DNA from: Bacillus gaemokensis
Lineage (GTDB): Bacteria; Bacillota; Bacilli; Bacillales; Bacillaceae_G
Length of the DNA stretch: 47,535 bases
Direction: 5' to 3'
Assembly (NCBI RefSeq): GCF_001590835.1
Contig: NZ_LTAQ01000015.1
Coordinates: forward strand, 15,731-63,265
Every line of letters starts with the position of its first letter. Positions within the stretch are counted from its first letter, which is position 1. The translations under genes were made by a program, and so were the position numbers. Shown here one piece after another: positions 8,977 through 18,929 of this stretch. The notes under the pieces were generated by a model. The model was not told the DNA's origin. It saw only the letters and a list, made by a program, of their open reading frames with translations, and ran no database searches.

Positions 8977-10541
8977 TAAGCTTGTGGTTTACGGCTATGA
9001 TGTTTTCTTTCGCCGCGTCCATTTGAAGATCCTGGGCGACCTTGACCTTCACCTTTACGACCACGGTTGCGGTTACCATCACGGTTACCATCTCGATTAC
9101 GACCATCACGGTTGCGATCGCGATTACGGCCATCACCACCGCCGCGTCCATCACGATTACGGCTACGGTTACCATCACGGTATCCACTTCCGTTACCACC
9201 GCGCTTTTTAGAACCTCTTGAAACAACTGGTGGCTCTGATGTTAAGGCGATTGGTGTTGTGTCTGGCTCTTTTGTCATCATTTTTAAAGCAGCTGCTACA
9301 ACAGTTACAGAATCATTTTCTTCTAGCATTTCTTCGGCAATACGCTTGTAGTATGATAAGTTATCACTTTCAATTGTACTTTGAAGTTTTTCTGCGATTA
9401 AACGTTGTTGACCTTCTAATGCTTCGTCAAGTGTCGGTGCATCCATACGGTCTATTTTACGTTTTGTTGTACGCTCAATATTTTTTAATTGTCCTGATTC
9501 ACGTGGTGTTACAAATAACATTGCAATACCTTTTTTACCAGCACGACCAGTACGACCAATACGGTGAACGTATGATTCTGGATCTTGTGGAATATCGAAG
9601 TTGTATACGTGTGTTACACCTGAAATATCAAGACCACGTGCCGCAACGTCTGTTGCAACAAGAACTTCAATAGAACCTTCTTTAAATTTACGTAATACAG
9701 ACATACGCTTGGCTTGTGTTAAATCACCATGAATACCTTCTGCTGCATAGCCACGTAAGTTTAATGCTTCTGATAACTCATCAACACGACGCTTTGTACG
9801 ACCGAATACAATCGCAAGCTCTGGAGATTGAATATCTAGTAAGCGTGTTAACACGTCAAACTTTTTCTTTTCTTGCACTTCTAAATAGAATTGCTGAATG
9901 TTTGGCATTGTTACTTCTTTTGCTTTTACTTTAATATGTTGTGGCTCAGTCATGAAACGCTCAGCAATGCGACGGATTGGATCTGGCATTGTCGCTGAGA
10001 ATAATAATGTTTGATGTGTTTCTGGCACATCTGATAAGATTGCTTCAATATCTTCAATGAAGCCCATGTTTAACATTTCATCTGCTTCATCAAGAACAAC
10101 TGTTTCTACGTTTTGTAGACGAAGTGTTTTACGGTTGATGTGATCTAAAATACGTCCCGGCGTACCAACAATAATGTGTGGGTGTTTTTTTAGTGCACGA
10201 ATCTGACGGTTAATATCTTGCCCGCCATAAATTGGTAAAATACGAACACGTTTGTGCTTACCAATTTTGTAAAGCTCTTCCCCAACTTGAATCGCTAACT
10301 CGCGTGTTGGAGCGATAACAATACCTTGAACCGATTCTTTATTTGTATCCACTTTATCTAGTAGTGGTAAGCCGAATGCTGCTGTTTTCCCTGTACCTGT
10401 TTGCGCTTGTCCAATAATATCTTTCCCTTGCAATGCATGTGGAATTGTTTCAGCTTGAATTGGTGTAGCCTCTTCAAAGCCCATACTTTCAACAGATTGC
10501 AGTAAGGAATCACTTAATCCTAATTCTCGAAATGTTGTCAA
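8976..10541 (-). CDS. cshA: DEAD-box RNA helicase CshA
   Basis: The 521-residue ATP-dependent RNA helicase takes part in RNA decay and ribosome assembly. The Walker A AQTGTGKT is at 46-53, PTRELA at 78-83, DEAD at 151-154, SAT at 182-184, and [10 protein letters not shown] closes the core. After about residue 430 there is an Arg/Gly/Asp/Asn-rich low-complexity tail (repeats of NRDGNRD type) ending RKPQA, probably for RNA binding. The start codon is TTG at 10539-10541 with AGGAG 8 nt upstream. Its 140-nt leader contains a terminator-like hairpin (10571-10617). The tail repeats vary between strains in this family. Confidence 0.95.
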   Translation of the reverse strand: MTTFRELGLSDSLLQSVESMGFEEATPIQAETIPHALQGKDIIGQAQTGTGKTAAFGLPLLDKVDTNKESVQGIVIAPTRELAIQVGEELYKIGKHKRVRILPIYGGQDINRQIRALKKHPHIIVGTPGRILDHINRKTLRLQNVETVVLDEADEMLNMGFIEDIEAILSDVPETHQTLLFSATMPDPIRRIAERFMTEPQHIKVKAKEVTMPNIQQFYLEVQEKKKFDVLTRLLDIQSPELAIVFGRTKRRVDELSEALNLRGYAAEGIHGDLTQAKRMSVLRKFKEGSIEVLVATDVAARGLDISGVTHVYNFDIPQDPESYVHRIGRTGRAGKKGIAMLFVTPRESGQLKNIERTTKRKIDRMDAPTLDEALEGQQRLIAEKLQSTIESDNLSYYKRIAEEMLEENDSVTVVAAALKMMTKEPDTTPIALTSEPPVVSRGSKKRGGNGSGYRDGNRSRNRDGRGGGDGRNRDRNRDGRNRDGNRDGNRNRGRKGEGQGRPGSSNGRGERKHHSRKPQA

Positions 10542-10570
10542 TGTTACTTCTCCTTTTCTATCCTATACTT

Positions 10571-10617
10571 ATCATTTAAAAAAAGGCGTTTTCCGAATTT
10601 GCGGAAAAGCCCTTTTC
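10571..10617 (-). promoter_or_regulatory. Terminator-like hairpin in the cshA leader (possible attenuator)
   Basis: On the minus strand TTTTCCG/CGGAAAA, extended through a bulged C by GGC/GCC and A-T pairs, is followed by seven T residues. It ends about 35 nt before the cshA start, leaving no room for a promoter between it and the gene. Every cshA transcript must therefore cross it. Confidence 0.65.
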
Positions 10618-10689
10618 CTGAATGCTCACGTATATAAACGGGCGTATATTCTTCGCGAAAATACTTCTAAACGTTATTACACTTTATCA

Positions 10690-10718
10690 ATTATAAGTTT
10701 TGTATGTGTAAAAAGCAA
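10690..10718 (-). promoter_or_regulatory. Candidate cshA promoter
   Basis: TTGCTT (10713-10718) and TATAAT (10690-10695) are 17 bp apart on the minus strand. The predicted start would give a leader of about 140 nt containing the hairpin at 10571-10617. Confidence 0.55.
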
Positions 10719-10783
10719 ACCCAACTGTTACCTTATTTCATATAAAGAGCTTTTTTCTTTACTTTTATTTTTTAATTATTTAC

Positions 10784-10796
10784 TGTAAGCGCTTAT
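10784..10796. promoter_or_regulatory. cre-like site upstream of cshA
   Basis: TGTAAGCGCTTAT matches the CcpA cre core TGNAANCGNWNNC except for its last C. It lies about 70 bp upstream of the cshA -35 and 50 bp after the murF stop, so its target is unclear. Confidence 0.3.
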
Positions 10797-10846
10797 TAGC
10801 AGTTTTCGCTATTTTTCTATCTGTCATCCCTATTTATATGCACCAA

Positions 10847-12223
10847 TTATTTCAACATCGTAATAATTTCTTCTAATTTCATTCCACGAGACGCCTTTAC
10901 TAATACAACATCTTTCATATCAACAACCTCTTGTAAATCTTTCACAAGATCTTCTTTGTTATCATATGCTTTTACACGTTCATTAGAAAAATTAATTTTT
11001 GCTCCTTCAGCAATTTGCGCTCCTAGTTTACCATACGTAAATACATGAGAAATACGTGCTGGATCAATCAATTTACCCACTTCATAATGAAATTGTACTT
11101 CTTGGTCTCCAAGCTCTAACATATCACCAAGAACAACAATCTTTTTAGAAAATCCATCTAAACCATTCATTAAATGAAATGCAGCTTCCATTGCTGTTGG
11201 GCTTGCATTATATGCATCATTTATAATTGTTAATCCGCTGTCTGTTTTTACAATTTCCATACGCATACCTGTCATTTTAAGCGTTAATAGCCCTTGTTTC
11301 ATCTCTTCCCATGTTACACCAAAATATTTCGCAATTGCCATCGATGCGAGTGTATTATATACATTATGTTTTCCAAGAACCGGAAGATAAAATGCCAGAT
11401 TCACTTCTTGATTCATCTTAAAATGAGTGCCGGTTGCCTGTAATGTTACAGAAGTTGGAAAATATTCATTCGCTCTTGCATCACCAAACGTAATCATCTC
11501 TGCAGCTAGGTTCATATTTGGAACACGATTTGTTAGAAGAGGTTCGTCTCCATTGTATACAAACACTCCACCTTCTTGTAACCCTGTAACAATTTCAAGT
11601 TTTGCCTCAGCAATTGCATCACGAGACCCTAAATCCATCAAATGCGCTTCACCAATATTCGTGATAATTGCAGCATTAGGACGAGCCAACTTAGATAAAA
11701 ATTCAATTTCACCTCGGCTAGACATTCCCATCTCTAATACAGCCATTTCCGTATTTTCTTCTAGGCTTAAAATAGTAAGCGGTAAACCAATATGATTATT
11801 AAAGTTACCCTCTGTTTTTTGAACCTTAAATTTAGTTGCAAGAAGACTTGTCACAATATCTTTTGTAGACGTTTTACCATTACTTCCTGTTACCCCTACA
11901 ACCTTTACATCTAATTGATCGCGATAACTCTTTGCTAATGTTTGCAGTGCTTCTAACGTATCTTCTACAAAAATAACAGGTATATTTACCGGCGGATTTT
12001 GCACATCGTTTTTCCATAGCGTAGCGACAGCACCGTTTTCAATTGCCTTATCTACGAAAGAATGGCCATCGAAGCGATCACCTTGAATTGGAATATACAA
12101 ATTTCCCTTTTCAATTTTTCTTGTATCAATTGATACACCTTGTACAGTAATATGAGAAAATTCTTCTCCTAATCCCGTACCAGCCACCATCTGTTCTATT
12201 TGTTTTACCGTTCGTTTCATCAT
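10847..12223 (-). CDS. murF: UDP-N-acetylmuramoyl-tripeptide--D-alanyl-D-alanine ligase
   Basis: The 458-residue Mur ligase adds D-Ala-D-Ala to the UDP-MurNAc tripeptide in the cytoplasm. The ATP loop VVGVTGSNGKTSTKD, the NFNNHIGLPLTIL segment, EMGMSSRGEI and the C-terminal DAYNASPTAM are all present. The chosen ATG (12223) is 8 nt after AGGAG; the GTG at 12232 lies inside the ribosome site. It follows ddl by about 60 bp, so the enzymes making and using D-Ala-D-Ala are adjacent. Confidence 0.96.
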   Translation of the reverse strand: MMKRTVKQIEQMVAGTGLGEEFSHITVQGVSIDTRKIEKGNLYIPIQGDRFDGHSFVDKAIENGAVATLWKNDVQNPPVNIPVIFVEDTLEALQTLAKSYRDQLDVKVVGVTGSNGKTSTKDIVTSLLATKFKVQKTEGNFNNHIGLPLTILSLEENTEMAVLEMGMSSRGEIEFLSKLARPNAAIITNIGEAHLMDLGSRDAIAEAKLEIVTGLQEGGVFVYNGDEPLLTNRVPNMNLAAEMITFGDARANEYFPTSVTLQATGTHFKMNQEVNLAFYLPVLGKHNVYNTLASMAIAKYFGVTWEEMKQGLLTLKMTGMRMEIVKTDSGLTIINDAYNASPTAMEAAFHLMNGLDGFSKKIVVLGDMLELGDQEVQFHYEVGKLIDPARISHVFTYGKLGAQIAEGAKINFSNERVKAYDNKEDLVKDLQEVVDMKDVVLVKASRGMKLEEIITMLK

Positions 12224-12249
12224 AAAAAACACTCCTTACATAGAAGAAA

Positions 12250-12269
12250 CACTATTCGCTTGAATAGTG
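12250..12269 (-). terminator. Intercistronic hairpin between ddl and murF
   Basis: CACTATTC and GAATAGTG form an 8-bp stem with a 4-nt loop. Only a weak T-rich stretch follows, so it is more likely a partial terminator or processing site than a full stop. Confidence 0.45.
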
Positions 12270-12284
12270 CTTCCTCCCTTTTTG

Positions 12285-13373
12285 TTAGATTGTATATTTA
12301 ATTTTTTGTTTTTCTTCGTGACGCTCAATTGCCAAACGAATTAATTCTTCGATTAATTCCGGATACGGTAAACTTGTATGTTGCCATAACAGTGGGAACA
12401 TACTAAACGGCGTAAACCCTGGCATTGTATTTACTTCATTAATATATACTTCTCCATCTTTTGTTAAGAAGAAATCCGCTCTTGTTAAGCCAGCGCTATC
12501 TAAAGATTGGAATGCACGAATTGCATCTCTTTGAATTGTTGCTGTTTCCTCTTCTGTAATTTCAGCCGGAATAATTAATGCTGTATCACCATCAATGTAT
12601 TTTGATTTATAATCGTAAAACTCTTTCTTAGGTACAATCTCGCCAACAACAGAACATTTTGGCTCATCATTACCTAAAACACCAACTTCCACTTCACGTC
12701 CCACAATATTTTCTTCTACAATAATCTTGCGGTCAAATTGGAATGCTTCTTCGAATGCTCGCTCTAATTCTGCACGATCTTTACATTTATTAATACCAAC
12801 ACTTGAACCAAGATTCGCTGGTTTTACAAAACATGGGTATCCTAGTGTTTCTTCTACTTTGTCATAAGCTACTTGACGGTCTTTCTCCCATACACTACGA
12901 ATGAAAGATGCATACTTCGCTTGTTTTAATCCCGCTTCAGCAAAGATGTTTTTCATAACAACTTTATCCATACCCGCTGCAGAAGCTAATACGCCGTTAC
13001 CAACGTATGGAATATTCATTAATTCTAATAATCCCTGCACCGTTCCATCTTCACCATTTGGTCCGTGTAACAATGGGAAAATAACATCAATTGCATTTTC
13101 TTGTTCAGAAGAAGCAACCGGAAGAATTTCTGTACTTAATGCTACTGGAGAAATTGCATTTTCTTCGCCAGTCATTTGTAATGCTTGCACACTTGCTACT
13201 TCACCTTCAATACGCTCACCGCGCATCCATTGGCCTTGCTCTGTAATATAAATTGGATGAATCTCGAATTTTTCTTGATTTAATGCTTTAATAGCAGCAA
13301 GAGCTGTTTGTAATGAAACTTGATGCTCCGCTGATTTTCCACCATATAATAAACCTAATTTAATTTTCGTCAA
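12285..13373 (-). CDS. ddl: D-alanine--D-alanine ligase
   Basis: The ATP-grasp enzyme of about 362 residues makes D-Ala-D-Ala. It contains [52 protein letters not shown] (the tyrosine fits D-Ala rather than D-lactate use) and [12 protein letters not shown]-like [13 protein letters not shown]. The start is taken as TTG at 13373 (giving [12 protein letters not shown]) with GGGTGA upstream. The six upstream codons have no family match. It lies upstream of murF on the same strand. Confidence 0.93.
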   Translation of the reverse strand: MTKIKLGLLYGGKSAEHQVSLQTALAAIKALNQEKFEIHPIYITEQGQWMRGERIEGEVASVQALQMTGEENAISPVALSTEILPVASSEQENAIDVIFPLLHGPNGEDGTVQGLLELMNIPYVGNGVLASAAGMDKVVMKNIFAEAGLKQAKYASFIRSVWEKDRQVAYDKVEETLGYPCFVKPANLGSSVGINKCKDRAELERAFEEAFQFDRKIIVEENIVGREVEVGVLGNDEPKCSVVGEIVPKKEFYDYKSKYIDGDTALIIPAEITEEETATIQRDAIRAFQSLDSAGLTRADFFLTKDGEVYINEVNTMPGFTPFSMFPLLWQHTSLPYPELIEELIRLAIERHEEKQKIKYTI

Positions 13374-13625
13374 TGAAATCACCCTAACCAATTGTTTTCA
13401 TTTTTCTATTTTAGCACTTTTTATAAAAATAGGTAGTTCCTATTTGAAATAAAATGAAACTTCCACAAATAACAAAAAGGCACCACTTATTGGTTTTTTA
13501 TATTTTCCCATGTAATTTTCTTTACTGATCATCAAAAATGGATCTTGAAAGTAAGATTATACTATGTTCTAGTTATGTACCTAAAATATGAAAAAACTCC
13601 TCTGTTTGTGTATGTCACCTATGAA

Positions 13626-14900
13626 TCATGAAGATTGTTTCGCCATACTCCCCTTCTGTCTTTGTTCTACAAGACGATCCAAAGATATATATACAAGCCC
13701 TGCTACTACACACCCTACTCCTAAAATCGTAAATAATACATGCCCGAGCGCACGATCAAGTAACAACCCACCGAGGAGCGGCCCAAATGCATTTCCTGTA
13801 ATCCACTGCAAACTCGCTGCACCCATGTACGTTCCACGTAAATGTTCTGGTGCTAAATTCGCAACAAATGTCATTTGTACAGGAGACATAATCATCTCAC
13901 CAAATGTATATACCGCATACACAACAAGTAATGTTATTAAAATTATAGTAGCATTTATCCCCATTCCACCAAACCATTTCGGTAACCAACCAATGAAAAA
14001 CAATCCAATCCCAAATAACCATGCACCATATAACATTGTCTTTCCAACTCGTTTACCTGCTGCCCACTTAGAGATTTGAAATTGGAATAAGACAACTAAT
14101 AAACCATTTAAAGCCATTAAATATGGATACGGATTGTTTTTACCAAATATCTCTTTCATTTCATTATCAAAATGAAGAGGCAGCATACCCTCTGTTTGTG
14201 AGAAACCCATGGAAATAATAATCCCTGCCAACAAATAAATCATTAGGACCTTATCTCTCAAGACAACCTTCCAAACAGAACCTGATTCCTCCTCCTGGTT
14301 CTTCCGATCCTCTTTCATAACTTTTGGCATTGTTTCTTGAATAAGTAGTAACACAAGAAGTGCATAGAATAACATTGTAGATGAAGCAATAATAAACACA
14401 AGATTTTTTGAAAGTACAACTACCGAAGCCCCCATAATCGGTCCGATTGCCGCACCAATATTATGCCCCATTCGTAATAATCCGTAAGCCTCTGTCCTTT
14501 TTTCAGGAAGCGTTACATCTGCCACCATCGCTGATGCAGCTGGGTGAAACAACGAATTACTTAATCCTAAAAAAACAGACAAAATAGCATACGGAATAAA
14601 TCCTTCTATAAATAAAAAACCAAGCATTAATAACGCATTACTTGCCATCGAGAATATCATAATTGGCTTTCTTCCATATTTATCAGCGATTCTTCCCCCT
14701 ATCAAAGAACCAAAACTTGCTGCTATTGGGGAAAGCGCCATAATGATTCCTACTTGCAATAAAGAATCTACTTTATCTTTTAAATACAATGCAAAAAAAG
14801 GCATCAACATCATCATCGCAATTCCGTTCAATGTTTCTCCAATAAAACGAATCCATACATTACGATCCATTTCTTTTAGCTCACGCCATGTCTTTTTCAT
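13626..14900 (-). CDS. MFS transporter, probable multidrug exporter (DHA1 type)
   Basis: The 424-residue protein has about 12 hydrophobic helices. The MFS signature GGRIADKYGRKPIM lies between helices 2 and 3, and a proline-rich GPIMGA motif typical of drug/H+ antiporters lies in helix 5. A charged loop (residues ~185-205) divides the halves. The substrate is unknown. It is separated from the permease gene by a bidirectional terminator, so it is probably transcribed alone. Confidence 0.82.
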   Translation of the reverse strand: MKKTWRELKEMDRNVWIRFIGETLNGIAMMMLMPFFALYLKDKVDSLLQVGIIMALSPIAASFGSLIGGRIADKYGRKPIMIFSMASNALLMLGFLFIEGFIPYAILSVFLGLSNSLFHPAASAMVADVTLPEKRTEAYGLLRMGHNIGAAIGPIMGASVVVLSKNLVFIIASSTMLFYALLVLLLIQETMPKVMKEDRKNQEEESGSVWKVVLRDKVLMIYLLAGIIISMGFSQTEGMLPLHFDNEMKEIFGKNNPYPYLMALNGLLVVLFQFQISKWAAGKRVGKTMLYGAWLFGIGLFFIGWLPKWFGGMGINATIILITLLVVYAVYTFGEMIMSPVQMTFVANLAPEHLRGTYMGAASLQWITGNAFGPLLGGLLLDRALGHVLFTILGVGCVVAGLVYISLDRLVEQRQKGSMAKQSS

Positions 14901-14964
14901 TTCACCACCCCTTTAATCGACCACTCTCTATCTTATATTAATTTTTAAATAATGTAAATTTTCA

Positions 14965-15003
14965 AAATAAAAAATCCGTCCTATTTTAAGAACGGATTTT
15001 CTC
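14965..15003. terminator. Terminator after the amino-acid permease gene
   Basis: AAAATCCGT (14971-14979) pairs with ACGGATTTT (14992-15000) around 12 nt. A and T tracts flank both sides. Confidence 0.75.
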
Positions 15004-15004
15004 C

Positions 15005-16420
15005 TTATAAATTCGCTACATCTTCCTCATCTTTATGATTATTTAAAACACTATGCTTTCGGCTATATAGGAAGTAAACCGCTACACCTATCACCATCCA
15101 AATGCCAAAACTCATCCATGCTGTGCCTGATAATTGCAGCATCAAATATACACAAAAGATAACTGTTAATGCTGGTAAAAACGGTACAAGCGGTGCTTTA
15201 AATGCACGTGGTAAATCTGGATGTGTTTTTCTCATTACAATAACCGCAATGGCTACAAGCGCAAATGCCGATAATGTCCCCATATTTACAAGGTGTGCTA
15301 GCACATTTAAATCAATAAGGCCTGAAATAAGCGCTGCAATAATACCTGTTATCCATGTATTTAAAAATGGTGTTTTAAATCTCGGATGAACTTTCGCAAG
15401 ACGTTTCGGCAATAATCCATCACGACTCATTGCATATGAAACGCGAACTTGGCCATACATCATTACTAACATTACAGTTGTAATTCCTGTAATTGCTCCC
15501 ACTGAGATAATACCTGCTAAACTATCTTGTCCAATAAATTGAAGTGCGAAAGCTACTGGATCAGAGATGTTCAATTGTCCATATGGAACAATTCCTGTCA
15601 AAATAAGCGAAACGATAATATAAAGAACTGTACAAACGAGTAATGATGCAATGATACCGATTGGAAGATCACGTTGTGGACGCTTAACCTCTTCCGCAGC
15701 CGTTGATACAGCATCAAAGCCGATAAAAGCGAAGAACACCGTTGCCGCTCCTGCCATAACACCATCAAGACCAAATGGCATGAAAGGTGTCCAATTTTCT
15801 GGCTTTACGTAATTAAAACCAGCAAAGATAAATATAAGTACAACTGCCAATTTAATGAACACCATAATATTATTTACACGAGCGCTTTCACGCACACCTC
15901 TAGATAAAAGAACAGTCATAATTAAAATAATAATAACAGCTGGTAAATCAATAAGCCCACCCTTCCCTGTTCCAGGAGCAGAAGATAAAATGGTCGGAAT
16001 ATGAATACCAAATCCCTTTAATAACGATTGAAAATAAGCCGACCACCCATTAGCAACAGCAGATGTTGCTAACAAATATTCCAGCATTAAATCCCATCCA
16101 ATTAAAAAGGCAAACACTTCTCCCATCGTCGCATACGTATATGTGTAAACGCTTCCTGAAACTGGAACAGAAGATGCAAACTCCGCATAACAAAACGCAG
16201 CAAAGGCGCAAGCTAATGCAGCTATAGCAAATGATAAAATAATAGCTGGTCCAGAATGTTTTGCAGCGACAACACCAGTAAGGACAAAAATCCCTGTTCC
16301 AACAATAGCTCCAATCCCAAGCATTGTTAAATCAATTGCTCCTAATGTTCTCGCTAATGTCTTCTGTTTACTTTCTTGCATTAATTTTGCAAGTGGCTTC
16401 TTCTGAAAAATTTGCTTCAT
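15005..16420 (-). CDS. APC-family amino-acid permease (YfnA/CAT type)
   Basis: The 471-residue, roughly 12-helix transporter carries GIGAIVGTGIFVLTG in helix 1 and FFAFIGFDAVSTAAEE in helix 6, the substrate-binding hallmarks of cationic/branched amino-acid APC permeases such as B. subtilis YfnA. The start is the ATG at 16420, 8 nt after AGAGG; the GTG three codons earlier overlaps the ribosome site. A sigma-A promoter stands at 16472-16500. The precise amino acid cannot be read from sequence. It is adjacent to, but terminator-separated from, the tyrosine-degradation operon. Confidence 0.88.
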   Translation of the reverse strand: MKQIFQKKPLAKLMQESKQKTLARTLGAIDLTMLGIGAIVGTGIFVLTGVVAAKHSGPAIILSFAIAALACAFAAFCYAEFASSVPVSGSVYTYTYATMGEVFAFLIGWDLMLEYLLATSAVANGWSAYFQSLLKGFGIHIPTILSSAPGTGKGGLIDLPAVIIILIMTVLLSRGVRESARVNNIMVFIKLAVVLIFIFAGFNYVKPENWTPFMPFGLDGVMAGAATVFFAFIGFDAVSTAAEEVKRPQRDLPIGIIASLLVCTVLYIIVSLILTGIVPYGQLNISDPVAFALQFIGQDSLAGIISVGAITGITTVMLVMMYGQVRVSYAMSRDGLLPKRLAKVHPRFKTPFLNTWITGIIAALISGLIDLNVLAHLVNMGTLSAFALVAIAVIVMRKTHPDLPRAFKAPLVPFLPALTVIFCVYLMLQLSGTAWMSFGIWMVIGVAVYFLYSRKHSVLNNHKDEEDVANL

Positions 16421-16471
16421 AGCATGCACCTCTTAGTTTTAATATTCTGAAAATTTTTAATTTGTTTTTTC

Positions 16472-16500
16472 ATTTTACTTATACCGTGTTTTTTAGTCAA
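16472..16500 (-). promoter_or_regulatory. Promoter of the amino-acid permease gene
   Basis: TTGACT (16495-16500) and TAAAAT (16472-16477) with a 17-bp spacer on the minus strand, 50 bp before the start. The remaining AT-rich stretch to 16710 shows no gene or clear site. Confidence 0.7.
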
Positions 16501-16709
16501 TACTTTTGTCGAAATAAGAAGAAATATATTTCATATCCTTCGACCAAACAATCTAATTACTTTACAAAACTTGTCCTCTTCATATTTGTTCATCAATTAA
16601 ATAATTTGATAATTCGAAAAATAAGGCAACGAATATACAAATAATGCATATAATTATATCCCTATATCTTTTTATAATTATTTTTGATATTCTATACATT
16701 GTCGATTCC

Positions 16710-16757
16710 AATAAAAAGAAAGAGGCACACTCATTTTATGAGCATGCCTCTTTCTTT
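16710..16757 (-). terminator. Terminator after hmgA
   Basis: A 13-bp stem AAAGAAAGAGGCA/TGCCTCTTTCTTT, extended by CTCAT/ATGAG, ends in a T-rich run on the minus strand. It closes the tyrosine-degradation operon. Confidence 0.88.
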
Positions 16758-17935
16758 TATTTTACAGTATATGAACCTTCTTCAATCCAACTATACATAT
16801 ACTTCTCATCTTCTGCCGCATGTGCTTGTTTTACAATGCGAAGTGGACGGAACGTATCAATCATAACAGCTAATTCAATGGTTTCTTTTTTCCCTAGACT
16901 TGCTTCAGTTTTTCCAGGATGCGGTCCATGAGGAATGCCACTCGGATGAAGTGTAATCGACCCTTCTTCCACACCTTTCCGGCTCATGAAATTCCCTTCT
17001 ACATAATAAAGAACCTCATCACTATTTACGTTACTATGATAATACGGCGCTGGAATTGCTTCTGGATGGTAATCATATAAACGAGGTACAAAAGAACAAA
17101 TCACAAAGTTATGTCCTTCAAATGTTTGATGAACTGGCGGTGGCTGATGAATACGTCCTGTAATCGGTTCAAAGTCCTCTACATTAAAGACCCATGGATA
17201 TAAATACCCATCCCATCCAACAACATCTAACGGATGATGCCCCATAACATGCTTGTGCATATAGCCTCTCGACTTTGTCATAACGACAAAGTCGCCTTTT
17301 TCGTCATATGTTTCTAACTTCTCTGGTCCACGAATATCTCTTTCACAGAACGGACTATGCTCTAGCAATTGACCATACTCATTACGATAGCGACGAGGAG
17401 TTGTAATTTGGCTATTTGCTTCTACAACAAGAAACTTAGATTCACCCTCATCTGGAATAACGCGATAAATTGTTCCAATTGGAATTGTTACATAATCACC
17501 TTTTCGATAATGAATCGTTCCAAACATTGTCTCAATTTTCCCCGTTCCATAGTGAACAAATAACATTTCATCCCCATCACCATTGCGATAGAAATAATCC
17601 ATTTTTTCTGTCGGATTCACAACACCGATTAGTAAATCTTCATTCCCTAATATAAAATCCCTTCCACTTACCGCATCTCCAGTTTTTCTACTCCCTTTCG
17701 TGCGAAAGTGACGATGAGCAAGTGCTACATCTTCTTCATACTGCAACTGACAAGAATGCGATAACGCAGCATGCCCTACTTCAGTTGGCATATAATGATG
17801 ATACAAAATAGATTGTGTACCTGAGAAACCTTTTGTTCCCATCACCTGTTCACGATAAAGTGATCCATCTTCTTTACGAAATTGTACATGTCGTTTATGA
17901 GGAAGTTCCCCCATGTGACGATAATACATGCCCAT
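16757..17935 (-). CDS. hmgA: Homogentisate 1,2-dioxygenase
   Basis: The 392-residue cupin-type iron enzyme opens the ring of homogentisate to maleylacetoacetate. Family segments YYHSNVNSDEVLYY and LHPSGIPHGPHPG hold the metal-binding His/Glu set. Length matches the short bacterial form. The start is uncertain among GTG 17938, ATG 17935 and ATG 17929; I use 17935, 6 nt after GAAGG. It overlaps the end of fahA by about 40 nt, indicating translational coupling. It is the last gene of hppD-fahA-hmgA. Confidence 0.9.
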   Translation of the reverse strand: MGMYYRHMGELPHKRHVQFRKEDGSLYREQVMGTKGFSGTQSILYHHYMPTEVGHAALSHSCQLQYEEDVALAHRHFRTKGSRKTGDAVSGRDFILGNEDLLIGVVNPTEKMDYFYRNGDGDEMLFVHYGTGKIETMFGTIHYRKGDYVTIPIGTIYRVIPDEGESKFLVVEANSQITTPRRYRNEYGQLLEHSPFCERDIRGPEKLETYDEKGDFVVMTKSRGYMHKHVMGHHPLDVVGWDGYLYPWVFNVEDFEPITGRIHQPPPVHQTFEGHNFVICSFVPRLYDYHPEAIPAPYYHSNVNSDEVLYYVEGNFMSRKGVEEGSITLHPSGIPHGPHPGKTEASLGKKETIELAVMIDTFRPLRIVKQAHAAEDEKYMYSWIEEGSYTVK

Positions 17936-18851
17936 CACTCGCCTTCGTTTCTTTTTTCACTATATTACGTAATGTACCTAATCCCGTGATCGCAAGTTCT
18001 ACAACATCACCATCTTGTAACCACTTTTCTGTACCCAATTCTAAAATACAACCTGTACCTACAGTCCCGGAACCAATTACATCCCCTGGATATAACGTTA
18101 CATCCTCTGAAGCACGTTCGATCATTTCTGCAAACGTATAGTAAATATCTTGAAAATTCCCTTTTGATAAAAGTTCTCCGTTTACATGAGCTGTCATTTC
18201 CAAATCATAACGTTCACCTATGCGATAAACATTTAATTCCTCTTTCGTAACAAGACAAGCTCCTAATGAAGTAGCAAAGTCCTTACCCTTTGCTGGTCCA
18301 AGCCCTACCTTCATCTCTGTAGCCTGTAAGTCCCTTGCACTCCAGTCATTCATAATACAATAACCAAAAATATATTCTTCTGCCTGTTCACGCGAAATAT
18401 TTCTTCCTTCTCTCCCAATGACACAAGCAATCTCTAACTCATAGTCGAGCTTTTGAGATTGTTTCGGACAAGAAACAGTAGCCTCTGGCCCGATGACAGC
18501 ACGGTGATTCGTAAAATAAAAAACGGGAATATCATACCACTCTGGCACAACATCTAAACCACGGCGTCCACGAGCCGTTTTAACATGTTGCTCAAATGCG
18601 TAAAAATCCCGAATGCTACTTGGGTTAGGAACCGCAGCGCAAAGTTGCACATCTTCCAAAGGATATACACCATTTGTTGGACTTTGAATACTACGCGCTA
18701 TTTCTACATACTCATCCGCTTTCTCTAAAAAAGCGAGCATTGACGAAGGAAGCACTCCATTACTTGCTATATTCATATCGATTACTTTGTCACCTTCTAG
18801 CCACCCTGCTCGCATTTCTTGTGAAGGAAGACGAAATGTAATAAATTTCAT
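17895..18851 (-). CDS. fahA: Fumarylacetoacetate hydrolase family protein
   Basis: The 318-residue protein has a C-terminal FAH domain with ELEIACVIGREGRNI, NDWSARDLQ and GTVGTGCILELG, the acidic metal-binding set. With hppD and hmgA around it, the likely role is cleavage of fumarylacetoacetate to fumarate and acetoacetate. No maleylacetoacetate isomerase gene is present here, so a maleylacetoacetate-cleaving or isomerase-independent route is possible. The start ATG at 18851 is 7 nt after GGGAGG. Confidence 0.86.
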   Translation of the reverse strand: MKFITFRLPSQEMRAGWLEGDKVIDMNIASNGVLPSSMLAFLEKADEYVEIARSIQSPTNGVYPLEDVQLCAAVPNPSSIRDFYAFEQHVKTARGRRGLDVVPEWYDIPVFYFTNHRAVIGPEATVSCPKQSQKLDYELEIACVIGREGRNISREQAEEYIFGYCIMNDWSARDLQATEMKVGLGPAKGKDFATSLGACLVTKEELNVYRIGERYDLEMTAHVNGELLSKGNFQDIYYTFAEMIERASEDVTLYPGDVIGSGTVGTGCILELGTEKWLQDGDVVELAITGLGTLRNIVKKETKASDGHVLSSHGGTSS

Positions 18852-18887
18852 CAATATTCCTCCCTTCAGTCATAAAAATTGAAATTC

Positions 18888-18920
18888 CCGCTAGCAAGAA
18901 GACTCATTTCTTGCTAGCGG
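18888..18920 (-). terminator. Strong intercistronic hairpin between hppD and fahA
   Basis: CCGCTAGCAAGAA and its exact complement make a 13-bp stem with a 7-nt loop. The following minus-strand sequence is only moderately T-rich. It may partly terminate or stabilise the hppD part of the message. Confidence 0.6.
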
Positions 18921-18929
18921 ATACAAATT

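Noticed and set aside
8930-9351. Open frames on both strands across the 3' end of cshA, coding His/Tyr/Gly-rich or Arg/Pro/Ser-rich proteins
   Set aside because: They are out-of-frame readings of the repetitive Arg/Asp/Asn/Gly tail of cshA; no ribosome sites and extreme composition.
13392-13625. Possible terminator or small gene between ddl and the MFS gene
   Set aside because: CCACTTATTGG near 13485 is too weak a stem, and no ORF with a ribosome site is visible; I leave this stretch unassigned.
16462-16931. Several short plus-strand ORFs between the permease and hmgA
   Set aside because: AT-rich shadows without ribosome sites; one runs through the hmgA terminator.
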